Shown: piece by piece, positions 44,710 through 56,200 of the stretch
Numbering within the stretch: the first letter of the stretch is position 1
Layout of the letters: each line of letters opens with the position of its first letter
DNA from: Porogramme epimiltina
Lineage: Eukaryota > Basidiomycota > Agaricomycetes > Polyporales > Polyporaceae
DNA length: 64,000 nt
Direction of reading: 5' to 3'
Assembly: GCA_900155495.1 (NCBI GenBank)
Contig: FTLJ01000087.1
Location: 1-64,000, forward strand
Program-made: the position numbers and the translations under genes
Notes under the pieces: model-generated
Seen by the model: only the letters and a program-made list of their open reading frames with translations
Databases searched by the model: none
What the model was told of the DNA's origin: nothing

Positions 44710-45245
44710 CTTCGAGCTCTTCAATTTGTAGATAGTCGCTATGGACGGCCCACAAGGGGAACGCTTCTTGAATAGAAGCATTTGGAGATTGTGAGTGTAC
44801 TGTTTGTCTTGTGATACGTGACGAGACAAAATGTGCAGTTCATTACGATCGCCTGCGCATGCGACACTTGGCACTGCAACCTGTGTGATAGTCCCTGCTG
44901 ATATAGAAGGCATTGCAGAGCGTTTCCGGGGATGTGGCGATGGAGGTATAAAGTGTGGAGGCAGTAGCGGTGTGCCGTTCAAGTTCAATTGGAAGTCGAC
45001 GACAAAGTTGCCAGCGGCCGACATGGATCATGTGACGTCATTAGCGCTTCGTCGCCACGAGGCCAGCAAAACACTCAGGAACAAGCGCCTAGAAATCATC
45101 GCCGTTGCCCTGAACATCAACCTGCTACTCTGGCACAGTCCACGCGAGTACTTTCTTGTCCTCGAAGTATCATGTCTGACAGGATATGAGTGCGTAGGCG
45201 GTGACCCATTGTTCCGGACCCTCGCGCACTTCGTGATCACTGATC
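44710..45245. other. Intergenic between HET 2 and HET 3
   Basis: A plus-strand open frame spans 44831-45385 but overlaps the HET 3 start in another frame and has no recognisable motif. I treat the stretch as promoter region. Confidence 0.4.
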
Positions 45246-47489
45246 ATGTGGATGCTCAATACGACGACCGCGGAACTGAAGTTCTTTGGCCGTCCACAGG
45301 ATGTCCCAGGCGGATATGCTATTCTGTCACATGTGTGGGGAAACCCCTCCGAAGAAGACACTTTCCAATCTGTCCAGGCTGCTAGCAAACAATTGGGGAA
45401 GACTGCCAAGAAATCGCAACAGCGATTATCCTCGCTCAGTCAACTCCAGGCTGGAACTATCGATCAGCTAAACTTGAAGGAGATGGTCTCCGCACTCGTA
45501 GCAGAGCAAGTTAGTGCACTGACATTAAGACCTATAGTTTCACTCCTACCGCAAGGGTCCTTGGTGCTCCCAGACGAAGATGCGCTCATCTCGGCTACGC
45601 CCAACGCTAGCACCTCTGGGCCGCTCGAAGAGAGCGATCTGATGCTAATGAAGGAAACAACGGGTAAGCGTGGTATTTGCAGACTAGGGGAAAGGCAAGA
45701 GGAGCTAATAGAGAGCATTAGACACGCCGTTTTATGCTGTTGCCTCTACAACGCCACGAGATATGATCTCATGCAAAATTCGCAACTTCTTGATTCAAGC
45801 GGAAAAGCATGGCTATAGCTGGGCTTGGGCCGACACGTGTTGCATTGACAAGACGAGCAGCGCTGAACTCACAGAAGCGATCAACTCGATGTTCGAGTAC
45901 TACTCCCTCTGCGACGTTTGCTATGTGTATCTCGGCGACGTTCCGGCCGACGATGACGTGTCTGCTCCAGACGCCGTCTTTGCTAAGAGCGCATGGCATA
46001 CGCGAGGCTGGACGCTACAGGAGCTGCTCGCTCCTAAGGTCATCCTCTTCATGTCGCGCGACTGGACACCTCTGGGTACGAAGACCAACCTTGGGGAGAC
46101 ACTAAGCAAGATTTGCGACATCCCTATCGAAGTCCTCCGCTTTGAGAAGGACGTTGCGGACTTGACGGTAGCCGAGCGTATGTCTTGGGCGGCAGAGCGA
46201 AAGACAACAAGGGTTGAGGACGAAGCGTACTGCTTGTTTGGTCTCTTCGGAATCAACATGCCAACGCTCTACGGTGAAGGGTCCAACGCTTTCTACCGAC
46301 TTCAAGAGGAGATCATCAGAACATCTCCGGACGCTTCGATCTTTCTGTGGGGTTACCCGTGGAGGGTATCGACTATCCGAGAAATCATCCCGCGTAAAAA
46401 GCACCAGTGCCGCGAGTATCGACGTCACCTCCTTGCAAGCTCGCCATCGTACTTTTTCAAGTCGTGGGAATTGAAGCGCGTCGGCGAGGTATGGAACACT
46501 CGGGTAAGTCGACCAGTCCACCATCCACGTACTGTATATGACCGCGTGTCCAGGATAGCTTCTCCCATTGCCCTCAATCACCCCAGCCAACGGAGGCGGT
46601 GAAGTTCACCTTGAATCTCCATGGTGTATACGCCCACATCCCCATCGCTGAGCTCGACGATGACCACTCCGTTGCCAACGTTTTCCATACGCATCAAGAG
46701 TCTAGTCACCCTGTATACCTCGTTCTCCGCAAGGCTCGTGACGTCACTCGGGAAGGTCGACAGTTATACCATCTCGGGTGCTACTCTAAACCGTCTTGGC
46801 ATGGCGGAGAGCATTACCGTCTCGTTCAGCCAAAGGCCCCGATACCTGCTTCGGATTGGAAGTGGATGGACATCTACCTCTCCCATCGTCCAACTTTCCG
46901 CGCACAGAACGTCGATCCACCTGAAGTGATGGGTCTTCTCGGCCCCGGAGTTGGCACTATGCCATATCGCCTTAAGCCCGGGATGCTGCTTAGCCTCGCG
47001 GGCATGAAGCTCAAGTCCGCAACTCAGGTGCCAATGAGCTGGGACGGGAACACGCCGATCATGCTCATCTTCCGCCTCTTCGACTCGCTTTGCGTAGTGG
47101 GCTTGACGCTCGGTACCTGCGACCACCCCAGCGAGCAACCCGACGGCTCTTCCTCTCATAGTGCGGATCGGGGAGATGCTCAGCATCCTTTTCTGCCCCA
47201 TTACGCGTTTGTTTCCTTTCACGGACGATACTCGCGCCCGGACCCAGATGGCCCTCTGCCTCCACATGCGTGCCCGGACGATCACGTCGCCAGTTGGACC
47301 GACTGGTCCCGAACATTCCATGGAGAGCGGCTCGACAAGAACACGATTACGCGCCACCCGCCGAACGTCACACGACGGCTCGAGGTTACGGTATTGTTCG
47401 CGCCGAGCCCGTTGGACGCTGTGGGGAGGACGCTGGAACTAATACGCTTCGACCTCAAGGTGCGCGGGGCCCTTTTATATAACGATTGA
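45246..47489 (+). CDS. HET domain protein 3, with long linker inside the HET domain
   Basis: Exons 45246-45663, 45761-46503 and 46587-47489 join in phase to about 687 residues. Exon 1 holds DVPGGYAILSHVWG and FQSVQAASKQ, then a hydrophilic linker of about 100 residues absent from HET 1, 2 and 4. Exon 2 resumes with SCKIRNFLIQAEKHGYSW, WADTCCIDKTSSAELTEA, WHTRGWTLQELLAP and NMPTLYGEGSNAFYRLQ. Exon 3 is the shared C-terminal module (FTLNLHGVYAHIPIAELDDD, WMDIYLSHRPTFRA, LPHYAFVSFHG, HACPDDHVASW). The end may instead be spliced at 47460 to a stop near 47516. The first intron (97 nt) is the least certain part. Confidence 0.88.
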
Positions 47490-48167
47490 TGCTAACAAAA
47501 ATGCAGCTGGACTAATTCCAGAAAGCGTAATGGAGATAGCTGGCGAATATATGTACCTTTTAATAGTAGGAAGTTTGTGATTACTCCGAGTAATGATACA
47601 GACTTCTTTGAGACTCGCTTCCCTATGTGATGATCCGCGTTCTCCTCGCCGCAGAGGCAATGCGCACAAAGCCATACTCGATACTAGTTCCCTGCGAAAA
47701 TGCTCCGTGGTGAAACGTAGTGGGCATATTGCTATAGAATTGCTGATCATCGTCTATACTTAACGGTATCACGCTCGCACTGCCCAGGCCCGCCGGGAGC
47801 GGAGCGCCGGCAAAGCACACGTGACCATTCTCCCTAGGCCTGTCCGTTTTCTCCCTCGTGTCGTCATCATTATCGCTGTTTCCGAATTCTACTGTCCCCC
47901 CCCCCCTGCTCACTTGCTCAAATACATGACCTAGGCGGCGTTAACCTTCGCGCTAACACACTCAACGTGCGTGCTCAGAGCGTGCCCACCCGTCCGGCTG
48001 CCGCCCTGTGCCACGTCTGAGCCTAGCGCCTCTCCGGGCCAACTCAACCTCTCTGGCATGCCGAGTGCACACTGCACGCTCGCCCTCCATACTCCGCAGG
48101 TCTGTGCAACCGACGAGACTGGATCATTGGAAACCTGAATCAATCAAGCCTCTTGCGTAGGCCTCAT
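47490..48167. other. Intergenic between HET 3 and HET 4, with possible minus-strand coding traces
   Basis: Two minus-strand stretches read like protein, 48130-47933 and 47900-47626, separated by a frame change next to a run of ten C (47894-47903). They do not match the HET module or another family I know. They could be a decayed gene or chance. Confidence 0.35.
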
Positions 48168-50371
48168 ATGTGGCTCCTCAGCACCGATCGCGCAGAACTC
48201 CGCTGTTTCCCATCCCTTGACGTCATCGACGGCGGATATGCAATCCTCTCACACACATGGGGGCACAACGAGTCCACCTTCCAAGACCTCCAGGAGCTCG
48301 AGAGGCGGTGCAAGCTATCGGGCGAGAACCCGCGCGACCTCGTCCCGTCGAAGGTCCGGAATTGCTGCGTCGTAGCGGAGCGGGACGGGTTCCAATGGGT
48401 GTGGGTCGATACCTGCTGCATCGACAAGACCAGCAGCACAGAACTCTCCGAGGCGATCAACTCCATGTTCAAATGGTACTCTGAATCCGAGGTGTGCTAT
48501 GCCTTCCTCGCTGACGTCCCTTCAGACGACGTCATCGGCGCTCCGAACTCGGCTTTCCGTCGTGCGCGCTGGCACACGCGCGGCTGGACGCTGCAAGAGC
48601 TCATCGCCCCCATTCACCTCATCTTCCTTTCTCCCGACCATTCTGGCCAATGGACGCGCATAGGGGACAAGATAAACCTGGCTCCGCTTCTCCACGAGAT
48701 CACTGGGGTGCCTGCACGGGTGCTCACTCGCGAGGATCAGTTCTATGACGTCTCCGTTGCGGAGCGTATGGCCTGGGCCTCTATGCGGACGACAGTACGG
48801 ATAGAGGACGAGGCGTACGCGCTTATGGGTCTCTTCAACATCAACATGCCAACGATCTACGGGGAAGGCAGGCGTGCGTTCTGTCGGCTGCAAGAGGAGA
48901 TTATGAAGCAGTCGTTTGACACGAGTTTGTTCGCCTGGGGAGACTCAGAGAATGGACTGCCTGGCTACGCGTCGAGCCTTCCCTTTTCGAAAATCTCCAC
49001 CACGTTCAGGCACGACCCGCTTCTGTACCTTCTCGCCCCTTCCCCACGCTGGTTTTCTGGACGTTGTGGGGGAACTAAGATGGAATTTACTCCTAATTCG
49101 ACTGCTCCGTTACAACCACGCTTATCGCGGTCACAATCTTACAGCGTATGTTCTATATCCTCTAATCTTCCCTGCATGCTGATGACGTGTTTTAGTCAGG
49201 CACCGGCGTCGATTACCCTAAAGTTGAGGAACCATCCGGCGTCGTAGAGCTACCAGAGTTCTCAATGACAAGTATCGGTATGAAGTGCCGGTTTCCGGTT
49301 GCGGACCTTGAGGATGGGTACGCGGTTGCGGTTCTCTTTTGCTACAATAACAAAGGACACATTGGCCTCCTTCTCCACCCCTCCAACTTCACCCCTCCGG
49401 ACCCAAGTCCGAGGCGGTATAATGTCGGCTACTATTACCGATGTGTCGACGGCACGGAAGGGATTGGTCGTCTGGCTTTCCTAGGAAACAACATCCGCGC
49501 ACTCGTGTTCAAGGGAAAGCCTATCACAACAACTTGGCGCGACATATATGTCGCTGAAGGACTACCTCCGGCACTCGATGACCACGGGCTCAGCTTATCC
49601 TACTCGCTTAGCTCCATCACTCCCGCCCCACCATTCCGGATCCCCCGTTGGTTGGTCAGAAAGCTCGAACTCCTAGGGATGCAGGAGACGAACGTGCGAC
49701 TGCACAGCTTGCCCGCGGGCAGGAAGCCCCTCCTCATCTCGTTCTCGCTCAGCGACCCGGAGTGGCTCGAGGTCCTATGCATCACCCTCGGGACGTGCGG
49801 GAAGCCCTCCTCCTCCGGCCACTCCGTGCGTTGGGCGAGGGCGGACTTTGGACGAGATGGCTACTGGGAAGCTGGCCTGAAGCTCACGCACGACTGCGCC
49901 GTGCACCACATCGACGCGTGGCCGGGGCTCGCGAAGACTTTCGGCGACTCGAAGCGCACGGCGCGCCTCTCGTTCACCCCTTGCCGGCTCGCGCCAGAAC
50001 ACACGCTCGTACTCCACATCGAGCTCGAGGGCACCGTGTATGAGAAGCTTCGGCGGGATCACAGCGTCCGCTTCCCGCCAACGTCCCCACCTGTGCCCCC
50101 TCAATCTCCCGAGTCAGCCGCGAGCTCGCACACGGCGCGCAGAAGCACTCCGCCTTCGAATACCCTACCCAAATCCTACCACTACAAGCGCCCCCGATCC
50201 GAGGAGTCCTCCGCCGCACCCCCGCTACCCCCCGCACCCGGGGCTCCTGATACTCCGGCATCATCGTCAGTGCTTGCGTCGGGGACTCAGAACTCTTCGC
50301 GCCGTTCGAGCCGCCGCAGCACGAAGAGACGCAAGCCCACCGGCGAGGATGGATTTGATGAAGAAGGTTAA
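48168..50371 (+). CDS. HET domain protein 4, with basic Ser/Pro tail
   Basis: Two exons (48168-49145 and 49196-50371), 717 residues. HET domain: DGGYAILSHTWGHNESTFQD, WVWVDTCCIDKTSSTELSEA, INSMFKWYSESEVCYAFLAD, WHTRGWTLQELIAP and NMPTIYGEGRRAFCRLQEEI, followed by DTSLFAWGD and LLAPSPRWF. The C-terminal module has WRDIYVAEGLPPAL, LCITLGTCGK and HDCAVHHIDAWP. It ends with an extra tail of about 110 residues, rich in Ser and Pro, containing KRRK-type basic clusters that could be a nuclear localisation signal. The start ATG is that of MWLLSTDRAELR, in line with the other copies; the frame is open five codons upstream without an ATG. Confidence 0.92.
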
Positions 50372-50418
50372 GAAAATGCACTAGCCCCTTCCCGCGTGCC
50401 GCATGTCGGTCTCAGTCT

Positions 50419-50665
50419 ATGGCGCTCATCGGAATGAGGCTCATGAGCCTTTTCATGGTCACCATAACGACGGTACACCTGGAAGACCGACAGGAGTTCC
50501 GTAGGATGCAGGAGGTTATCAAACGACTGTTTGACACAGGCTTGTCAGCCTCGAGAGAATTCGACGACGCATTGCCTAGCTCCGTATCAAGCGTTTCGTC
50601 TTCAAAAAGGCTTTCCGAACCAACTCGCTTATGTATCTTCTCGCATAAATCCTCGGAATGTAACG
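50419..50665 (+). pseudogene. Decayed HET domain fragment
   Basis: Reads LIGMRLMSLFMVTI..., then EFRRMQEVIKRLFDTGLSAS and further, which aligns residue by residue with the end of the HET domain of HET 4 (LMGLFNINMPTIYGEG, FCRLQEEIMKQSFDTSLFAW) through the LLAPSP region. The YGEG motif is destroyed, and no preceding HET motifs or following C-terminal module remain. It is a remnant of another array member closest to HET 4. Confidence 0.75.
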
Positions 50666-50943
50666 CTCATCTCGAACTTAGCTATCCTATGCTGGCACTG
50701 GGAGTGTGCGCAGGTTCGTGCGACGCGAAGTGCGAGTCTAACCTGGCACCTTTGGAGCAATGATGCACGGAGGCTTGCGATGGAGGCAACGATGCTATAG
50801 CCTATGACGATGGGTTGTTAGGTTCGACAGGAGACGTGTGCCCCGTTTCGATGCAGCACGGAGTCCTGGTACGCGATCGCATCTTTGTAGGCACTCGAAT
50901 TCAGAGCGTGCATGACAGGAATATGTCAATGGTACCACTTCTT

Positions 50944-51020
50944 ATCCGGCCTAGCTCAGTGGCTTAGCCAGTGTGACGCATGTGAGAATGTGAGGTTTCG
51001 CGAGTTCGACCCGTCCACAG
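50944..51020 (+). repeat. tRNA-like element (possible SINE head or tRNA relic)
   Basis: An excellent A box (TAGCTCAGTGG, 50952-50962) and a B box (GAGTTCGACCC, 51002-51012) are 39 nt apart, as in pol III genes. A T5 run follows at 51037-51041. The acceptor and T stems do not pair, so it is not a working tRNA. A tRNA-derived short interspersed element or a decayed tRNA gene is likely. Confidence 0.45.
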
Positions 51021-51253
51021 TGCACTTTCCGTTTCCTTTTTATTGCAATTCAGGAGACGTACAGGAAGCGCACAAGAACTATCACATGACTTATATGAGT
51101 CCTATGCCACGCTGGCGATTGCCTGATGAAGGGTATCACAACACCGGTGGCGATTATAAGCATTGGCGCAACTGGAAGCAGGGTGCGGGTTCATCAGTAC
51201 TCAGTGGTCGGCGCTCTCCTTAAAGCTGACTACTATTTCTCAATATGTTGTAG

Positions 51254-53845
51254 ATGTGGCTACTCAGCACTGCGACAGCAGAGCTTCGCTTCTTTCCTAC
51301 CGTCGATGACGTCCCGGGTGCATATGCCATTCTTTCCCATGTATGGGAAGTGTCGAAGAAGAAGACAGTTTCCAGAAAGTACAAGCCGCCGCAGAAGCAT
51401 GTAAACGACGCGGGGTCAATGCGCCTATGTGGTCAGCGCAAGCTCAAGATATTCCAGAAGCCGACCCTCGCGACAATGTCGTTCGGTCACTATCCGCACA
51501 GGTAGAACAACTTGTAACGGCAATGGTCACCCTGCAACAGCGTCCCCTCACCATCTCCGAAGTCTCGATCCTACAAGAGAATCCGGTTCGTACCTCACCC
51601 GGAGGAATCACTGGGATGTTCTTATTCTGACCGGATGACGATCGACCACCTACATATATAGATGGGTGACGTACTGCCGTCAAGAGCCTCTTTTGGGAGC
51701 GAACCGTCTGGGTTAGGATTAGAGTCACAAGAGACTCCGCGGGACCGTATCTCGCCCAAGATCCGCAACTTCTTGGCCGTAGCCGAACAGCACGGATATA
51801 GGTGGGGGTGGGCAGATACCTGTTGTATCGACAAGACAAGCAGCGCAGAGCTTACAGAAGCCATCAACTCAATGTTCCGCTACTATGCCCTCTCCGACGT
51901 CTGCTATGTCTACCTCCCCGACGTCTCCCCTGACTGTGATATGAGCATCGCAAACTCAGAGTTCCACCGAAGTCGATGGCACGTGAGAGGATGGACTCTG
52001 CAAGAACTCCTCGCTCCGAAGAATGTCGTCTTCCTATCGCAGGACTGGTCGTTTCTCGGGAAGAAGTTCACGCTAGCTGACACCATAGAGAGCATTACAC
52101 ACATTCCAGCCAGTGTTCTACGCTTCGAGAAGGACGTAACAGACATGAGCGTTGCGGCTCGGATGTCTTGGGCTGCCAAACGGGAGACTACACGCGTAGA
52201 AGATGAAGCATATAGTTTGTTTGGCTTGTTTGGAGTAAACATGCCTACGTTGTACGGGGAAGGGAGCAACGCATTCTACCGGCTTCAAGAGGAAATATTT
52301 CGGACATCGACAGATGCGACCTTGCTCGTCTGGGGCCAACTGTTCAAGGCTTCTCGTGTACAAAGTGTATGGCCATTCAATGCAGCTCATTCGCATCCTT
52401 CTCGATATCTCTTCGCCCCATCTCCCAAAGAATTTCGGGAAACAGGACGTGTTACATGCGGCTCAATGATAAATGCTTCAACCCAAAGTGTATGGTTTCG
52501 TTTCGTTCTCAAAGAGCGGCATTGACTTACTCTCAGTTTCAGGACGAGCTCAATCAACTCTCCGCCTCCCGTGCAATGTCTTTCACTATGACCCCACATG
52601 GCGTCCATGCCCACGTCCTGGTCACTGATCGCTTCACATCTATGTACGACTTCGCCTATCTCCGCTGCAATACGGAGGATGGCCGCCCTCTTTTCTTACT
52701 CCTGGAGAGGGAAAGACAAGTCGCTCAACACCCTGAGCAACCGCTTCGCTACCAGATATGCCTAATAGGGGGTCTGCAAAATCGTCTCTTCTGTGTTCAA
52801 GACGACTCTTCGCGTAAACTTGGACCTGCGTGGAAGTGGAAGGACGTTTACCTGACACCAAGGCCTCCTTATCGTGCCGAATCCAGGCATCCTCGGAGCG
52901 ATGTAGCGCGACTATCCATGGATATCCGAGGCCCTTTTCGACTTGATCCTTCTGTAATATCAGGGCTGCGCTTCCAGGATGCAACCCTTTCACTTTTCGC
53001 AGCAACAGCGCCCCCCGCCTCAAGTGGCGGATCTGCACCGGTTATGCTATCATTCAAGCATTCGAAATTCAGTGGTCATATTAGGGTCATCTTCGGCCTC
53101 TGCAGTAGCGACGTGGGGGGAGATGTTGGCTCCCATTACGCCTTCGTTGATATCAACACCAGCCGCTCAGTGTCAGTTCTGAAGACAGACTTCCCTTCCC
53201 GTATCCCTTCGCACACGTGTCCGGATCACCACTTGACAAGCTGGCGCGGCTTATCTAGGACGTTTAGAAGGACTGTTCTGATGAGGACGGACCCTCAGTC
53301 CCCCACGGGTCCCGAGGAATGGTTGGACATAACGACAACGATTTCATTTAAGAAGAGCAAGTCTAGCCTACAGAGCGAGGAAGTGCCATTAGAGTTACAC
53401 ATCGACGGTTTTCAGGTACGAGCTTAACTATGACATTCACGATGACCGTATGCGGATTGGCACTCATAGTAGTTTTCAGGTTCAGAAATACGATGTATCC
53501 AAAGAAAGAGGTCGACCACGTCCCAACGAGTCCTCGGGAAGTACCATCGGGCTAGACAGAGTGTCAGAAGCTCATAGGAGGCCGCTTCCACGCCCGCTTC
53601 CCAAGACCCCGGTCTCGCAATTCCAGCCCCCCCACGTCGCTCAGCAACTTTCACGCACACTCTCATCTTCCCTCCGCCCCCTCCTTCTTCCCGGTCGGCT
53701 TTCCTCCCGCTCCTCCACTGCAGCCATTTCAGGTAGTAGCCCCGCTAGTAAGGGAGCATCCGGCAGGCAGACACCTTCTACGCTCGGAGCTGCGCAACAA
53801 AGTAGATCGCGACCCCATGGCCCGCGGAGTAAACTGGCTATATAA
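51254..53845 (+). CDS. HET domain protein 5, apparent 1-nt frameshift near the start
   Basis: Starts MWLLSTATAELRFFP, then DVPGAYAILSHVW. After HVW the homologous continuation (GSVEEEDSFQKVQAA, matching HET 3) is in the next frame, so one base is missing in the GGG at 51345-51347 relative to the paralogues. A hydrophilic linker follows, then the long exon from about 51662 with ISPKIRNFLAVAEQHGYRWG, WADTCCIDKTSSAELTEA, WHVRGWTLQELLAP and NMPTLYGEGSNAFYRLQ. The C-terminal module (from about 52550) has FTMTPHGVHAHV, WKWKDVYLTPRPPYRAES, GSHYAFVDI and HTCPDHHLTSW. A final exon (from about 53480) adds a Ser/Pro-rich tail of about 120 residues ending SKLAI. It is either a recent pseudogene, a sequencing error or an unusual splice form. 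Confidence 0.8.
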
Positions 53846-54024
53846 GTTAGGACATGAGGACCACATAGGTACTATACATACATTCAGTTAACCTTGTACA
53901 TAGTGCCAGTCTTCTGGTCGTAATGTCATCGACGCAACCGCGGTTACCTTGCGCGTCTTCCGGTCCGCTGACTGGGTAATTTAGTTCGCGTAAACATGAT
54001 GAATAACATTCACATCACTCGTAA

Positions 54025-56200
54025 TTACTCGACATTGTCAACACTGAGTAGACCGGGACGACCCCTACGGAACGGAATGTATTCAACACCGTCCTGGTTA
54101 GACTAAAGTAGGGCATGTCAGCCCTCGGGGACACATAGTCACGGACAGGGAGTGAGATTGCGTACCTCGAAATCGTCCATGCGTAAATCCAGTGTCCCAC
54201 CGGTCGCGCTCAGCAAGCTCGGCGTGCACGAGACGCGGATCTTCACAACGTAGTCGAACTGTAGCCCTACTGCGAAGTACGGGCCTACGTTTCCCTCGAA
54301 TACACGCGCGCGGCCAGGCCAGAGCGCGACGTGGTCGTGAGGGCACTCGTGTGGCATAGGTTGAGAAGTGGAGCTGTCCGGGGCCACATCCACCTCCGCA
54401 GATGTGCTGTAGAATCGAACTGAGACGTAGTGCGGACCAGGATCGGGCCGCGCCGCACTGTGACGCCATGTCCCCGCCGCCAACTGGAGGGACGTCGTGG
54501 AGCCAGTGGCGCAGCGGCCGAGGGTGACGGCCATGCCCGCCTCTACAAGACCTTCGCTGCTGAACGTGAGCGTGACAGGCGGGTCACCACTCCACCCTAC
54601 GGGGGCGCGGGTCGCAGAGACGAGTTCCCAGCGGTGTCGGTGCTCCAGATCGCGGATGACGGAGGCTTTGATGCGGAATGGCGGTGATATGCCGGCGCTC
54701 ATGAGCGCGACGAGCGCGTGGGGGCCAAGTGGGTCCGCGCGATACTTTGGCCGTGGGGAGAGATAGATGTCTCGCCACTCCCAAATTGCGCCCTCCGCGG
54801 GAACATACGAAGTAGAAGGGACAACGAGCCGTCGATGGGCGCAGCAGCAGTTGGAAGCTCGAACGGACGTATGCGCACGTTCGTTGGCGTCCTTTGGGAG
54901 TAGGAGCCATAGTGGACCAATGTGGTTGGCGCACATTAGGTGGACGACCGAATACCTCGGGCCGAGGTCTATGACGGGGACGTGGGCGCGAACGCCTTGG
55001 GGTGTTGATATGAATGAGACGACATCGTTACGTCCAGGGGGCGGATTATGGCCGTTGCGCTGTGCCATGAGCCATTAGATCGAAGAATGAATGCGGTATG
55101 GCGAGCAACCTACTCGACCATCGAGCATCTCATCGATTCCTGGAGAGGAGATATCCTTCGCCCGAGAAAAATAGGCTGGAGATGGAGCGAGGAGATGACC
55201 TAGGGTGGCCTCGGAGCAGCTGCAGTGGCTGTGAATGATCTCCTCTGGGTCGTCTACCACATCCCTGTGTCCCCACGCGAACAGTGATGTGTCCACAGAC
55301 GTCCTCATGATCTCCTCTTGCAGACGATAGAACGCGTTCCGTCCTTCTCCGTAAAGCGCAGGAAGGTTTATCCCGAATATTCCGAAAAGGCAGTACGCCT
55401 CATCTTCCACTCGCGTCGTTGTGCGCGTCGACGTCCAGGACATCCGTGCGGCCACGCTAACGTCCGTCACATCTTCGTCGAACCGCAGAACGCTCGCGCC
55501 TACGCCGGTAATCTCCTCGAGCGTCTGAGCCAGTTCTAGCTTCGTCCCGAGGAGCGTCCAGGTGGACGACATGAACACGACCGTCTTCGGCGCCAAGAGT
55601 TCCTGTAGCGTCCACCCGCGTGTGTGCCACTGGCTTTCGCTGAACTCGGAACCGTGGTCCATCATATCGCAGTCTGCGGGAACGTCAGAAAGGTAGACGT
55701 AACAGACGTCGGAAAGGGCGTAGTAGCGATACATGGAGTTGATGGCCTCCGTAAGTTCGGCACTGCTCGTCTTGTCGATGCAGCAGGTGTCGGCCCAGGC
55801 CCATTCGTATCCATGGGACTTGGCGAGCGCCAAGAAGCGTCGAATTTTGAGAGAAGGGACATCGCGGCGATCTGTGGATTGTATGGCGTCTCTTCCTCCA
55901 GAAACATGATGCGCTCCGTCCTGAGAGATCCACAATAAGTCCGTTTCTGTTCGATTGCAAGAGAGTAAAGTGCACCTTCACGCACGGGGTTGAAGCGTCG
56001 CCATCGAGACGCAGTTTAGAGAGCCCCATGTTCAAAGTCCGGCCCGCTCCAGTTGCAGAAGACCGCATACGGATCCTCTGGAATGTGTCCTCTTCTCCAT
56101 CCGTCCGCCATACATGGGAAAGGATGGCGTATCCACCAGGGACCGCTTCAGGGGCTGCAAATAGAACCAAATCCGCAGTCAACGTGTTCAACAACCACAT
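54025..56200 (-). CDS. HET domain protein 6 (inverted copy)
   Basis: Four exons (56200-55976, 55920-55114, 55059-54166, 54102-54025) with consistent phases, 667 residues. HET domain: AVPGGYAILSHVWRTDGEEDTFQ, a linker of about 55 residues, SLKIRRFLALAKSHGYEW, WADTCCIDKTSSAELTEA, WHTRGWTLQELLAP and NLPALYGEGRNAFYRLQ, followed by DTSLFAWGH and LLAPSPAYF. The C-terminal module has FISTPQGVRAHVPVIDLG, WEWRDIYLSPRPKYRADP, GPHYVSVRFYS and HECPHDHVALWP. The small last exon reads FRRGRPGLLSVDNVE; a spliced end fits better than read-through, which stops at 54139. It is the only array member in opposite orientation, tail to tail with HET 5 (179 bp apart). Confidence 0.92.

Larger units (their letters stand above)
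50372..51253. other. HET 4 - HET 5 spacer with gene relic and tRNA-like element
   Basis: Contains the HET relic at 50419-50665 and the tRNA-like element at 50944-51020, described separately. The rest shows nothing gene-like. Confidence 0.6.

Noticed and set aside
44831..45385. 184-codon plus-strand frame upstream of HET 3
   Set aside because: Overlaps the certain start of HET 3 in another frame and has no motif.
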